NCBI RefSeq assembly: GCF_004211955.1
Contig: NZ_RHJI01000003.1
Span: forward strand, 185,142-249,141
DNA length: 64,000 bases
Direction: 5' to 3'
Source: Escherichia sp. E1V33
GTDB taxonomy: Bacteria; Pseudomonadota; Gammaproteobacteria; Enterobacterales; Enterobacteriaceae
Positions 30,531 through 43,585 of the stretch are shown here, in pieces. Position numbers and translations under genes: made by a program. A model generated the notes under the pieces. It made no database searches, was not told the origin of the DNA, and saw only the letters and a list, made by a program, of their open reading frames with translations. Each line of letters starts with the position of its first letter. The first letter of the stretch is position 1.

Positions 30531-31295
30531 ATGCAAGCATTGCTGGAACACTTTATTACCCAATCCACTGTGTATTCATTGATGGCGGTGGTGTTGGTGG
30601 CCTTTCTGGAGTCGCTGGCGCTGGTCGGATTGATTCTGCCCGGTACGGTGCTAATGGCGGGGCTGGGAGCGCTGATTGGCAGCGGCGAGTTAAGTTTCTG
30701 GCACGCCTGGCTGGCGGGGATTGTTGGCTGCCTGATGGGTGACTGGATCTCTTTCTGGCTGGGCTGGCGGTTTAAAAAACCGTTGCATCGCTGGTCATTT
30801 CTGAAGAAAAACAAAGCACTGCTCGATAAAACTGAACATGCGCTGCATCAACACAGCATGTTTACCATTCTGGTCGGGCGCTTTGTCGGGCCGACGCGCC
30901 CGCTAGTGCCAATGGTGGCGGGAATGCTGGATCTGCCCGTAGCGAAATTTATCACGCCAAATATTATTGGCTGCTTGTTATGGCCTCCGTTTTACTTCCT
31001 GCCGGGGATTCTGGCGGGCGCGGCGATCGATATTCCAGCCGGAATGCAGAGCGGTGAGTTTAAATGGTTGCTGCTGGCGACGGCGGTATTTTTGTGGGTT
31101 GGTGGCTGGCTGTGCTGGCGGTTATGGCGCAGTGGTAAAGCGACTGACCGTTTGAGTCATTATTTGTCCCGCGGTCGTTTGTTGTGGTTGACGCCGTTGA
31201 TTTCTGCCATTGGCGTGGTGGCGCTGGTGGTGTTAATTCGCCACCCGTTGATGCCGGTGTATATCGATATTTTGCGTAAAGTGGTTGGGGTTTAG
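30531..31295 (+). CDS. yabI: DedA-family inner-membrane protein YabI
   Basis: A DedA/VTT-family polytopic membrane protein of 254 residues. The family is tied to envelope homeostasis and lipid-carrier recycling, and other members (UptA, PopT) flip undecaprenyl phosphate. For YabI itself the substrate is not settled. The family motifs E-x3-hydrophobic-PG (FLESLALVGLILPG), GDWISFWLGWRFKK and the amphipathic GRFVGPTRPLVPMVAG are all present, as are hydrophobic spans near both termini. It stands alone between araC and the thiBPQ operon, with a REP pair downstream. Confidence 0.95.
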   Translation: MQALLEHFITQSTVYSLMAVVLVAFLESLALVGLILPGTVLMAGLGALIGSGELSFWHAWLAGIVGCLMGDWISFWLGWRFKKPLHRWSFLKKNKALLDKTEHALHQHSMFTILVGRFVGPTRPLVPMVAGMLDLPVAKFITPNIIGCLLWPPFYFLPGILAGAAIDIPAGMQSGEFKWLLLATAVFLWVGGWLCWRLWRSGKATDRLSHYLSRGRLLWLTPLISAIGVVALVVLIRHPLMPVYIDILRKVVGV

Positions 31296-31313
31296 GAGAT
31301 AGTCTTGTGCGGG

Positions 31314-31402
<89 letters not shown>

Positions 31403-31408
31403 TGCATA

Positions 31409-32107
31409 TTAACCTGTAATTCCCAACAGCGCCGAAGCACTCGCCTTACCGCTCAACAATTCTTCGGTCTTACCCTGCCAGGCGATGCGCCCGTCGGCGA
31501 CCACCACCGAGCGCGTGGCGATCCGCGCCGCATCTTCCACGCTGTGCGACACCATCAATAACGTCATTTTTTGCTGCTGGCAGCTCGTGCTCACCAGCGT
31601 CAGCATCTCCTGACGCAGCGCCGGATCGAGCGCAGAGAACGGTTCATCGAGCAATAGAATCGGCTGTTCGCGCACCAGACAACGCGCTAACGCCACGCGC
31701 TGTCGCTGACCGCCGGAAAGCTCTCCTGGCAACCGCGCCATTAAATTATCAATCCCCATCTGACGGGCGATAGCGTGCATTTTCTCCTGCTGTACCGCGT
31801 TCAGCTTCAATCCTGGATTAAGCCCCAGCCCGATGTTCTGCGCGACCGTCAGGTGGCTGAACAGGTTGTTCTCCTGAAACAGCATCGACACCGGACGGCG
31901 TGACGGCGGCGTCGTGGTGTGATCAACGCCGCCGATAGTCAGCGAACCGCTGGCTGGCGTCAGAAAACCGGCGATCAAATTCAACAGGGTGCTTTTACCC
32001 GCACCGCTTGGCCCGAGGATCGCCACCTGCTCGCCGCGTTCCACCGTTAGGCTAAAACGCATCGGCAAATGGTGATAAAGCCAGGTGATATCAATCAGTT
32101 TTAACAT
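31409..32107 (-). CDS. thiQ: Thiamine ABC transporter ATP-binding protein
   Basis: ATPase of the ThiBPQ importer for thiamine, thiamine phosphate and TPP. The start at 32107 (MLKLIDIT) gives the usual 232 residues; the frame reaches 7 codons further upstream. Walker [10 protein letters not shown] is at 32-40, the signature LSGGQ at 130-134, and Walker B ILLLDEP at 150-156, with the switch His in MVSHS. It overlaps thiP by 17 bases, so expression is coupled. Transcription is governed by the TPP riboswitch ahead of thiB. Confidence 0.96.
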   Translation of the reverse strand: MLKLIDITWLYHHLPMRFSLTVERGEQVAILGPSGAGKSTLLNLIAGFLTPASGSLTIGGVDHTTTPPSRRPVSMLFQENNLFSHLTVAQNIGLGLNPGLKLNAVQQEKMHAIARQMGIDNLMARLPGELSGGQRQRVALARCLVREQPILLLDEPFSALDPALRQEMLTLVSTSCQQQKMTLLMVSHSVEDAARIATRSVVVADGRIAWQGKTEELLSGKASASALLGITG

Positions 32108-33701
32108 TTCGCCCCGGTAGTTTTTCAATCACAGTAAACAGCAGAAAACAGAGCAGCAGCAAAATTAACGCGGTGACCGCGCCGTCCTGGCTGCGATAGG
32201 AGCCAATTTGCTGGTAGAGATAAAACGGCAGGGTACGGAAATCATCGTTACCGAACAACGCCACCACGCCAAAATCACCAATCGACAGCACACAAGCAAA
32301 GGCCAGTGCCTGTGCCAGCGGGCGTTTCAGGGCGCGCAGTTCCACCACTTTTAAGCGCGACCAACCTTCAATCCCCAGCGACTGACATAACATGCTGTAG
32401 CGGGCGGTGATATCGCGCATCGGGTTTTCCAGCACTTTCAGCGCATAAGGGATCGCCATTAACGCATTGGTGAAAATCACAATGCCGTCAGCAGATTGCG
32501 GCAGGCCAATAGTGTTGTTGAGCAGCAAAAAGAAGCCCGTTGCCAGCACAATCCCCGGCATGGCGAGGATCAACATGCCGCTCATCTCCAGCGCCTGACC
32601 CGCCAGCATTTTTTGTCGTACCCGCAGTTCGCGACTGCTCCATAGCAGCATCATGGTCAGCACCACGCACAATACACCTGCCGCCAGCGCAATACGCAAC
32701 GAGGTCCACAGTGCCTGCCATAGCACCGGTTGCGCCAGCACTTCTGGCAACTGGCGATTTACCCCATCGACAATCACCGCCAGTAACGGTGGCAGCAACA
32801 GCAGCAGCGCCAGCACAATTAACACAGTGTCGCAAATGCGGCTATACAGACGATCGTCTGGGTCGCGCCAACCTTGCAGCAGCGTGGTGCCGGGCGCAAT
32901 GGCCTTACTCAATCGCTGACTCAACAGCACCAGCCCGAGGCAGCACACCATCTGGATTAATGCCAGCATCGCCGCGCGGGCGGGATCGTAGTCGTAACTC
33001 AGCGCCTGATAGATTGCCAGCTCGATAGTGGTTGCCTGCGGACCGCCGCCCAGCGACAGCACGGTGGCGAAGCTGGCGAAACAGAGCATAAAGATCAGCG
33101 CAGCAACCGGCGGGATTTGTCGCCGTAACCACGGCCATTCGACGAAACGAAAGAAGTGCCAGCCGCGCATCCCAAGCTGGGCGGCAAGCTGACGCTGCTC
33201 GCCTGGGATATTTTCCAGCGCCTGGAGTAACAGGCGGCTTGCCATCGGCAGATTAAAAAATACGTGCGCCAGCAAAATGCCTTGCAGGCCGTAGGGAGAA
33301 AATGTCCACTCCAGACCAAGCGATTGCCAGAGCGATGCCAGCCAGCCCTGGCGACCATAGACGCTAAGAATGCCGAAAACGGCAACCAGCACCGGGAGGA
33401 TCAAGGTCATTGCGCACAGACGCAACAGCGCCAGCCGTCCCGGAAAGTGCCTGCGGTAGAGGGCGCGGGCAAGGAATATCGCGGGAACGACAGAGAGCAG
33501 CGCCGAGAGAAACGCCTGCCAGAAGGAGAAGCGCACCACATGCCACAGGTAGCTGTCCTGCCAGATTGTCGCCCAGTCACCCTGCGGCGCATTCCACCAC
33601 AGGGCGAGAAACGCCGCCAACGCAACCGCCACCACCAGTGTGGCGGCGCTTACGCCTGGAATTAACCAGCCGGGAATTAACGGCTGACGGCGCGTTGCCA
33701 T
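32091..33701 (-). CDS. thiP: Thiamine ABC transporter permease
   Basis: Inner-membrane permease of the thiamine importer, 536 residues. It carries two fused BPD-type permease halves with about twelve membrane spans in all. An EAA-like loop is present in each half ([16 protein letters not shown] in the first and [17 protein letters not shown] in the second). It overlaps thiB by 25 bases and thiQ by 17. No frameshift was seen. Confidence 0.96.
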   Translation of the reverse strand: MATRRQPLIPGWLIPGVSAATLVVAVALAAFLALWWNAPQGDWATIWQDSYLWHVVRFSFWQAFLSALLSVVPAIFLARALYRRHFPGRLALLRLCAMTLILPVLVAVFGILSVYGRQGWLASLWQSLGLEWTFSPYGLQGILLAHVFFNLPMASRLLLQALENIPGEQRQLAAQLGMRGWHFFRFVEWPWLRRQIPPVAALIFMLCFASFATVLSLGGGPQATTIELAIYQALSYDYDPARAAMLALIQMVCCLGLVLLSQRLSKAIAPGTTLLQGWRDPDDRLYSRICDTVLIVLALLLLLPPLLAVIVDGVNRQLPEVLAQPVLWQALWTSLRIALAAGVLCVVLTMMLLWSSRELRVRQKMLAGQALEMSGMLILAMPGIVLATGFFLLLNNTIGLPQSADGIVIFTNALMAIPYALKVLENPMRDITARYSMLCQSLGIEGWSRLKVVELRALKRPLAQALAFACVLSIGDFGVVALFGNDDFRTLPFYLYQQIGSYRSQDGAVTALILLLLCFLLFTVIEKLPGRNVKTD

Positions 33702-34660
33702 TCGCTAATCCATGCTTGACGTTGTGCCGCCACTTCGGCTGGCGTGAACTCCAGCGTGGTTGCTGGTTTGGTCAATTGTTCAAACCCGGCAGGCAGCGTG
33801 ACGTTTGCTACCGGATACATCCAGTTGCCAGTTGGAATCGCATTCTGGAAAGCCGGAGAAACCATAAACTGGAGGAATTTTTGCGCCAGCTCCGGCTGTT
33901 TGCTGGCAGCGGTGCGGGCGGCGACTTCCACTTGCAGATAGTGACCTTCGCTAAAGTTCGCGGCGGCGTAGTTATCTTTCTTCTCTTCGAGAATGTGATA
34001 AGCCGGAGAGGTGGTGTAACTCAGTACCAGATCGCTTTCGCCTTTTAAAAACAGGCCGTAGGCTTCGCTCCAGCCTTTGGTGACCGTGACAGTTTTCTTT
34101 GCCAGTTTCTGCCAGGCTTGCGGGGTGTTATCGCCATAGACTTTTTGCATCCATAGCAACAGACCCAGCCCCGGCGTACTGGTGCGCGGATCCTGATAAA
34201 TCACCCGCCAGTTTTGATCGCTCTCAACCAGCTCCTTCAGGCTTTGTGGCGGATTTTTCAGTTTGTTCTTGTCATAGACGAAGGCGAAATAGCCGTAATC
34301 AAACGGTACGAAAGTGTCATTATTCCAGCCGCCGGGAACGTTAACGTCATTCGCTGCCACACCGCTTTTAGCAAACAGCCCGGTTTTGCTGGCGGCGTCT
34401 AACAGATTGTTATCCAGGCCCAGCACCACATCGGCTTTGCTGTTTTTGCCTTCCATCCGTAGACGGTTGAGCAGCGAGACGCCATCTTCCAGCGCCACCA
34501 GTTTTAGTTTGCAATTACAGTCGGCTTCAAAGGCTTTTTTAACCACCGGGCCTGGTCCCCAGTCGGCGGCGAAGGAGTCATAGGTATAGACAGTCAGAAC
34601 AGGTTTAGCGAAAACGGGCGCTGTGCACAGCAACAGCAGGGGAAGACATTTTTTTAACAC
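33677..34660 (-). CDS. thiB: Thiamine-binding periplasmic protein
   Basis: Solute-binding protein that captures thiamine, thiamine phosphate and TPP for ThiPQ. I placed the start at the GTG at 34660, giving 327 residues as in K-12, with a clean Sec signal (residues 1-18, cleaved after VFA). An ATG four codons earlier would add charged residues to the signal. The mature part begins KPVLTVYTYDSF, typical of the ABC type 2 (iron/thiamine) binding fold. It is the first gene of the operon, 40 bases past the riboswitch. Confidence 0.96.
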   Translation of the reverse strand: MLKKCLPLLLLCTAPVFAKPVLTVYTYDSFAADWGPGPVVKKAFEADCNCKLKLVALEDGVSLLNRLRMEGKNSKADVVLGLDNNLLDAASKTGLFAKSGVAANDVNVPGGWNNDTFVPFDYGYFAFVYDKNKLKNPPQSLKELVESDQNWRVIYQDPRTSTPGLGLLLWMQKVYGDNTPQAWQKLAKKTVTVTKGWSEAYGLFLKGESDLVLSYTTSPAYHILEEKKDNYAAANFSEGHYLQVEVAARTAASKQPELAQKFLQFMVSPAFQNAIPTGNWMYPVANVTLPAGFEQLTKPATTLEFTPAEVAAQRQAWISEWQRAVSR

Positions 34661-34700
34661 TTTGCACCTCAAAGAAGAGTGGCAAAGGACTTGAGATAGA

Positions 34701-34790
34701 GCCTCAAATCCCTTCGCCGGCGTTATCCGGATCAGGTTCGACGGGTATTTTCTCAGCTAGCGCATGAGCGCAGGCACCCCGTTGAGAACG
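34701..34790 (-). ncRNA. sroA: TPP riboswitch (thi box), leader RNA SroA
   Basis: The minus strand shows the full THI element. A closing CTCAA/TTGAG stem is followed by ACGGGGTGCC, then the CTGAGA core (34756-34751). The ACCTGAT core lies at 34737-34731, followed by GGATAACGCCGG and GAAGGG. It binds TPP and lowers translation and transcription of thiBPQ. In E. coli this leader also accumulates as the small RNA SroA. Confidence 0.95.
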
Positions 34791-34824
34791 GCGTTAGTGT
34801 AGTGAGTTTGTTATCAACCAGCAA

Positions 34825-36480
34825 TCATGGATCCGGTGGCGCAAACCAGGCTGATTTAAAATCGAACCAGCCGAGGGTATTCATACGCAGGCCGCGCATA
34901 CTGCGTTGCCCCTGGATGATCAGCCAGTGATGGATGAGCGGCACCATCGCTTTGCTGGCAACCAGTTGCTGGCACCAGTTCGCCAGATTCATTTCGCCAT
35001 TGCGCCAGCGGGCGGCGTCGGCTTGCCAGTCTATCGGAATACAGTGTTGTAGCAGGGGTACTTCGCACAAGTGTGCGAACAGCGAAAAATCCAGCGGCAG
35101 CGTAAAGTTGGCGCTGTTAAGCCATATGTCGCTTTCGATCTCACCTTTGTGCCATTGATCGTAGCTGATCTCTTTGATTTCCATCGTTACCTGATGACTA
35201 GCCAGAATCTGCTGCATGATCCTGGCAATCACCCGATGTTCAATATGATCCTGATAAAAGGTCAGGGTGAGATGTTCCAGCCCGGCAGGTTTTTCGCAAT
35301 GTGTTGGCCGGGCATGGTGCCAGCGGGGGAGCAACCCATAGGCCGGAAACCACAGTTGCTGGTACTGTTCCTCGGCGAAATAAACCAGATTGGTCGGCGA
35401 AAGTACATAGCTTATCCAGTCTCTGACTTGCTGATTCGCCCCGCGATGGGTGCGGCTGTCGAACAGTAAATAGTAGCAACCTTCTTCAAGGCGACTTTCA
35501 ATCTCTTTTTCCTCGCCCTGCGGCCCTTTCAGCATCAGGCCTCCAGCGGGTTCATCGGCAATTTCCGGCAAGACCCAGACGTTAACTTCGTCGATTAATG
35601 CCCGATAACCGAAGAAATCGTCGAATGCCTGAATTTTCAGTTGGTTGGTGCTGTTACGCATTACCGCATACGGACCGGTGCCGATAGGGTGGCTGGCAAA
35701 GTTACTGAGGGTTTCCCATTCGCGCGGCAGGATCATCGCCGGAACTTGCGCCAGCAGTAACGGCAACCAGCGATCTGGCTGAGTGAGATGAATATCCAGC
35801 GTCCAGGGCGTCGGCGATACAATTTCAGCGATGTGGGAATAGAGCGGCAGCGTATTGATCCGCTTCAACGAGGCGATGACGTCGTCCATTTCCAGCTCGC
35901 GACCATGATGGAAATGGATCCCGGGGCGCAAAAAGAAACGCCAGTGGAGTGAAGAAATTTGCTGCCAGTGGTGGGCGATGTCCGCCTCCAGTTCCCCATT
36001 TTCCTCATTTACGCGCGTTAGCGAACTGAAGATTTGTCGGGCGATATGGGTTTCTGAACGGCGTAATGCGCTACCCGGTAGCAGATTACGTAACGGACGA
36101 TAGTAGAGGACGCGCAGGATGTGCCGGCCCTGACGGAAGCTACGGCCCAGATGAGAAACCAGCATTTGTCGCACGGCAGTTTTATCACCGACTAACTGCA
36201 CCAACTGGTCGATGCGATCCTGCTCCAGCAGGTCTTCCGCCCGCTGTTGCTGAAGCGCCAGCCCGGTGTACAGAAACGTCAAACGCGAGCGTTTACCGCG
36301 CCCAACTTCTGCTTCCCATGTTAACCAGCCGCGATCTTGCATGGTGTTGAGCAGGGTGCGCATATGACGACGGGAGCAGCTCAATAACTCCGCCAGTTCG
36401 TTGAGCGTCGTGTCCTGCGATTTACCCTCGCAGCATTGCCACAGGCGGATGAACTGTTGTTGCAGACGACCAGAAGGCAT
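34825..36480 (-). CDS. sgrR: Transcriptional regulator SgrR
   Basis: Activates sgrS when glucose-6-phosphate or analogues accumulate, and also represses itself. The start at 36480 (MPSGRLQ) gives 551 residues, as in K-12; the frame extends 7 codons upstream without support. An N-terminal winged helix (about 1-110, with [20 protein letters not shown]) precedes a large domain related to oligopeptide-binding periplasmic proteins, which presumably senses a small ligand. It is divergent from sgrS, 67 bases away. The gene is full length although its usual neighbour setA is gone. Confidence 0.96.
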   Translation of the reverse strand: MPSGRLQQQFIRLWQCCEGKSQDTTLNELAELLSCSRRHMRTLLNTMQDRGWLTWEAEVGRGKRSRLTFLYTGLALQQQRAEDLLEQDRIDQLVQLVGDKTAVRQMLVSHLGRSFRQGRHILRVLYYRPLRNLLPGSALRRSETHIARQIFSSLTRVNEENGELEADIAHHWQQISSLHWRFFLRPGIHFHHGRELEMDDVIASLKRINTLPLYSHIAEIVSPTPWTLDIHLTQPDRWLPLLLAQVPAMILPREWETLSNFASHPIGTGPYAVMRNSTNQLKIQAFDDFFGYRALIDEVNVWVLPEIADEPAGGLMLKGPQGEEKEIESRLEEGCYYLLFDSRTHRGANQQVRDWISYVLSPTNLVYFAEEQYQQLWFPAYGLLPRWHHARPTHCEKPAGLEHLTLTFYQDHIEHRVIARIMQQILASHQVTMEIKEISYDQWHKGEIESDIWLNSANFTLPLDFSLFAHLCEVPLLQHCIPIDWQADAARWRNGEMNLANWCQQLVASKAMVPLIHHWLIIQGQRSMRGLRMNTLGWFDFKSAWFAPPDP

Positions 36481-36547
36481 AAAAGGGGAACTCCTGCGCA
36501 AAAGTCAGCAATTTAATTTTCCCTATATTAAGTCAATAATTCTTAAC
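36481..36547. promoter_or_regulatory. sgrR-sgrS divergent control region
   Basis: These 67 AT-rich bases must hold both promoters and the SgrR site. An AATAAT near 36535-36540 could be the sgrS -10, but I could not define the elements firmly. Confidence 0.5.
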
Positions 36548-36568
36548 GATGAAGCAAGGAGGTGTCCC

Positions 36569-36700
36569 ATGCGTCAGTTTTATCGGCACTATTTTATCGC
36601 GACAGCGAAATTGTGCTGGCTGCGTTGGTTAAGTGTTCCACAACGTTTAGCCATGCTTGAAGAACTGATGCAGTGGGAGGGGAGTGATTCTGAATACTGA
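36569..36700 (+). CDS. sgrT: SgrT peptide, inhibitor of glucose transport
   Basis: A 43-residue peptide encoded inside SgrS that blocks the glucose permease PtsG directly. The ATG at 36569 follows AAGGAGGTG, a strong ribosome site (K-12 has GGGGGTG here, from memory). The core FYxHYFxATAKLCWLRWLSVPQRL is kept (shown with variable positions). From memory, nine of 43 residues differ from K-12, five of them in the last seven, which is high against nearby genes. Confidence 0.92.
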   Translation: MRQFYRHYFIATAKLCWLRWLSVPQRLAMLEELMQWEGSDSEY

Positions 36701-36744
36701 TTTGCGGACATCATGTGTGACTGAGTATTGGTGTTAATCGCCAC

Positions 36745-36776
36745 GCCAGCAGTGAATACCTGCTGGCTTTTTTCTT
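36745..36776 (+). terminator. SgrS intrinsic terminator
   Basis: GCCAGCAG (36745-36752) pairs with CTGCTGGC (36760-36767), followed by six Ts. In SgrS the U-tail is needed for Hfq binding. The leuD stop codon on the other strand lies only 30 bases further on. Confidence 0.9.
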
Positions 36777-36805
36777 TTTGGCGATTGAGTCGGACGGCGT
36801 ACAAA

Positions 36806-38822
<2,017 letters not shown>

Positions 38823-38824
38823 GA

Positions 38825-41487
<2,663 letters not shown>

Positions 41488-41530
41488 GGTTTAGGTCCTT
41501 GTCTCTTTTAGAGCGCCTCGCTTCGGGCAT

Positions 41531-41562
41531 AAAAAAACCCGCGCAATGGCGCGGGTTTTTTG
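41531..41562 (-). terminator. leu operon attenuator
   Basis: On the minus strand CCCGCGC (41555-41549) pairs with GCGCGGG (41544-41538) and is followed by a run of Us. It is formed or avoided depending on ribosome progress over the four Leu codons of leuL. Confidence 0.92.
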
Positions 41563-41579
41563 TTTGACTGCGTGCTGGC

Positions 41580-41666
41580 TTAATGCTGGATGCCGCTCAC
41601 TCGTCTACCGCGCAAAGAAGATGCGTTTAGTAGTAGTAGACCGATAAAGCGAACGATGTGAGTCAT
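41580..41666 (-). CDS. leuL: leu operon leader peptide
   Basis: A 28-residue leader reading MTHIVRFIGLLLLNASSLRG at its start and ending in GIQH. The four consecutive CUA leucine codons (residues 10-13) are rare codons and make the ribosome a sensor of charged leucine tRNA. When it stalls there, the downstream terminator does not form and leuABCD is transcribed. Confidence 0.95.
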   Translation of the reverse strand: MTHIVRFIGLLLLNASSLRGRRVSGIQH

Positions 41667-41700
41667 TAAATCAGCTCCAGATGAATGCGATATGCTTTTA

Positions 41701-41729
41701 GAGTTACTGGATACAAAAACGGATGTCAA
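41701..41729 (-). promoter_or_regulatory. leuLABCD promoter
   Basis: On the minus strand a consensus -35 TTGACA (41729-41724) and -10 TAACTC (41706-41701) are 17 bp apart. The start codon of leuL is 35 bases beyond the -10. Confidence 0.85.
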
Positions 41730-42323
41730 CCCTGTAGTAAGAAAAGCGGCCTTTCAGCGGTAATTTCTCCTGTTCCAAATTAGCTAATTGTGCTGTGCGA
41801 TCTATAACTGTCGATATTAATTTCTGCTTAACGAGATACATTTTTCATAGATGGACATACTTCCGCATAGATTATTGCATTTAACCAACGGACTAAAAGA
41901 GGATGGGACGTAGGAGAAAACGCTCTTATCCTGATGATTTACCTTGAATTATTTGTTTTATGAATATTTTATATTTACCCGATGAATATTAATGTGCAAT
42001 TGATGTTAAGAATTAACGCATTAAACATATAAAACAATGATTAAATTAGCACGTTTAATCCATTTTGCGGATGATTGAGTATTCGTGACAGTTATGATTA
42101 GATTGTTTACGCAACAAAAACATTATGGATTATTATGCTGTGGTGAATAACTCTCCGTACGGCAGTGGATTCTGTTTTTATCAGAACCCGTATCTTTATG
42201 TTTTCCTAATTTTACGTATTTCCCTTTTTCTTATTTTATATGCATGGTAAATCATATTTTTCAGGATTATTTCTCTGCATTCCAATAAGGGAAAGGGAGT
42301 TAAGTGTGACAGTGGAGTTAAGT
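41730..42323. promoter_or_regulatory. AT-rich leuL-leuO spacer (gene-free)
   Basis: Nearly 600 bases with no credible ORF and long A/T runs, notably 41940-42240. In E. coli this region is silenced by H-NS and relieved by LeuO and BglJ-RcsB, and it includes the leuO promoters. I see no repeats or RNA gene in it. Confidence 0.7.
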
Positions 42324-43268
42324 ATGTCAGAGGTAAAAACAGAACAGCCAGAGATCGCAGAGTTAAGCAAACCACAGCTGCGTATGGTCGATTTGAATTT
42401 GTTAACCGTTTTTGATGCAGTGATGCAGGAGCAGAACATAACTCGTGCCGCGCATGTCCTGGGAATGTCGCAGCCTGCAGTTAGTAACGCTGTTGCACGC
42501 CTGAAGGTGATGTTTAATGACGAATTGTTTGTTCGTTATGGCCGTGGTATTCAGCCGACCGCTCGCGCATTTCAACTTTTTGGTTCTGTGCGCCAGGCAC
42601 TGCAATTAGTGCAAAACGAATTACCAGGTTCAGGTTTTGAGCCTGCCAGTAGCGAGCGGGTATTCCATCTCTGTGTATGCAGCCCGTTAGACAGCATTCT
42701 GACTTCGCAGATTTATAATCACATTGAGCAGATTGCGCCAAATATACATGTTATGTTCAAGTCTTCATTAAATCAGAACACCGAACATCAGTTGCGCTAT
42801 CAGGAAACGGAGTTCGTTATAAGTTATGAAGATTTCCACCGCCCCGAATTTACCAGTGTGCCGTTATTTAAAGATGAAATGGTGCTGGTGGCCAGTAAGA
42901 ATCATCCGCATATTAAAGGTCCATTACTGAAACATGATGTTTATAATGAGCAACACGCCGCAGTGGCGCTGGACCGTTTCGCGTCATTTAGTCAGCCGTG
43001 GTATGACACAGTAGATAAACAAGCGAGTATTGCTTATCAGGGAATGGCAATGATGAGCGTCCTTAGCGTGGTTTCTCAAACGCAACTGGTTGCCATTGCA
43101 CCGCGTTGGCTGGCAGAGGAGTTTGCTGAATCTTTAGAGTTGCAGGTCTTACCGCTGCCATTAAAACAGAATAGCAGAACCTGTTATCTCTCCTGGCATG
43201 AAGCTGCCGGGCGCGATAAAGGCCATCAGTGGATGGAAGAGCAATTAATCTCTATATGTAAACGCTAA
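42324..43268 (+). CDS. leuO: LysR-type global regulator LeuO
   Basis: A pleiotropic LysR-family activator and H-NS antagonist; in E. coli it affects casABCDE (CRISPR-Cas), bgl and the acid and sulfa-efflux genes. The ATG at 42324 (MSEVKTEQ) gives 314 residues, as in K-12. Earlier in-frame starts would add a hydrophobic stretch foreign to the family. The winged helix covers about 23-80 ([20 protein letters not shown] then [20 protein letters not shown]). A two-lobe effector domain follows. The first 15 residues differ from the remembered K-12 protein, while the DNA-binding helix is identical. Confidence 0.96.
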   Translation: MSEVKTEQPEIAELSKPQLRMVDLNLLTVFDAVMQEQNITRAAHVLGMSQPAVSNAVARLKVMFNDELFVRYGRGIQPTARAFQLFGSVRQALQLVQNELPGSGFEPASSERVFHLCVCSPLDSILTSQIYNHIEQIAPNIHVMFKSSLNQNTEHQLRYQETEFVISYEDFHRPEFTSVPLFKDEMVLVASKNHPHIKGPLLKHDVYNEQHAAVALDRFASFSQPWYDTVDKQASIAYQGMAMMSVLSVVSQTQLVAIAPRWLAEEFAESLELQVLPLPLKQNSRTCYLSWHEAAGRDKGHQWMEEQLISICKR

Positions 43269-43274
43269 ACAAAA

Positions 43275-43319
43275 GCAGAATAAATCAGGTATGTCTTTCT
43301 GGTTTATTCTGCGTTTTTT
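43275..43319 (+). terminator. Intrinsic terminator after leuO
   Basis: GCAGAATAAA (43275-43284) pairs with TTTATTCTGC (43303-43312), followed by a T-run. It starts 7 bases past the leuO stop. Confidence 0.85.
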
Positions 43320-43585
43320 ATTAAATGTAGAATTTTGTTCTGAATGCATGTTCGCCAGATTTTATGAATAATTAAAAAAATAGAGAAATTGCTGTAAGTA
43401 GCCGAATTCAGCCAATTTATTATCAATTTACGCCTTCATTCTGGAGTATTTTATCGTTTCTTTTCTCCTTTCCTCCTGTTTATTCTTATTTCTTCACGTT
43501 TATGACTCTGTCTGCCAATTGCTTAAGCAAGATCGGACGGTTAATGTGTTTTACACATTTTTTCCGCCAAACAGTGAGGCAGGCC
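43320..43585 (+). promoter_or_regulatory. ilvIH control region
   Basis: AT-rich, gene-free DNA that in E. coli binds several Lrp dimers. A probable promoter is TTGCTT (43519-43524) and TAATGT (43542-43547) at 17 bp. The -35 lies in the inverted repeat CAATTGCTTAAGCAAG. Directly at the start, AATGTG-TTTTA-CACATT (43543-43559) forms a dyad followed by Ts. Individual Lrp sites could not be assigned reliably by eye. Confidence 0.65.

Larger units (their letters stand above)
36548..36776 (+). ncRNA. sgrS: SgrS dual-function small RNA
   Basis: Hfq-dependent RNA induced by glucose-phosphate stress. It base-pairs with ptsG mRNA (and manXYZ, yigL and others) and also encodes SgrT. The 5' end GATGAAGCAAGG, the sgrT ORF, the 3' pairing segment TGTGTGACTGAGTATTGG (36713-36730) and the terminator with U-tail are all in the expected order. 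Length is about 229 nt against 227 in K-12. The small stem before the terminator (GGTG...CGCC) keeps pairing through a G-U wobble. In K-12 setA follows directly; here leuD does. Confidence 0.93.

Noticed and set aside
43502-43585. A 28-codon N-terminal extension of IlvI
   Set aside because: It covers the probable promoter and start dyad. The ATG at 43586 has its own ribosome site and matches the known length.
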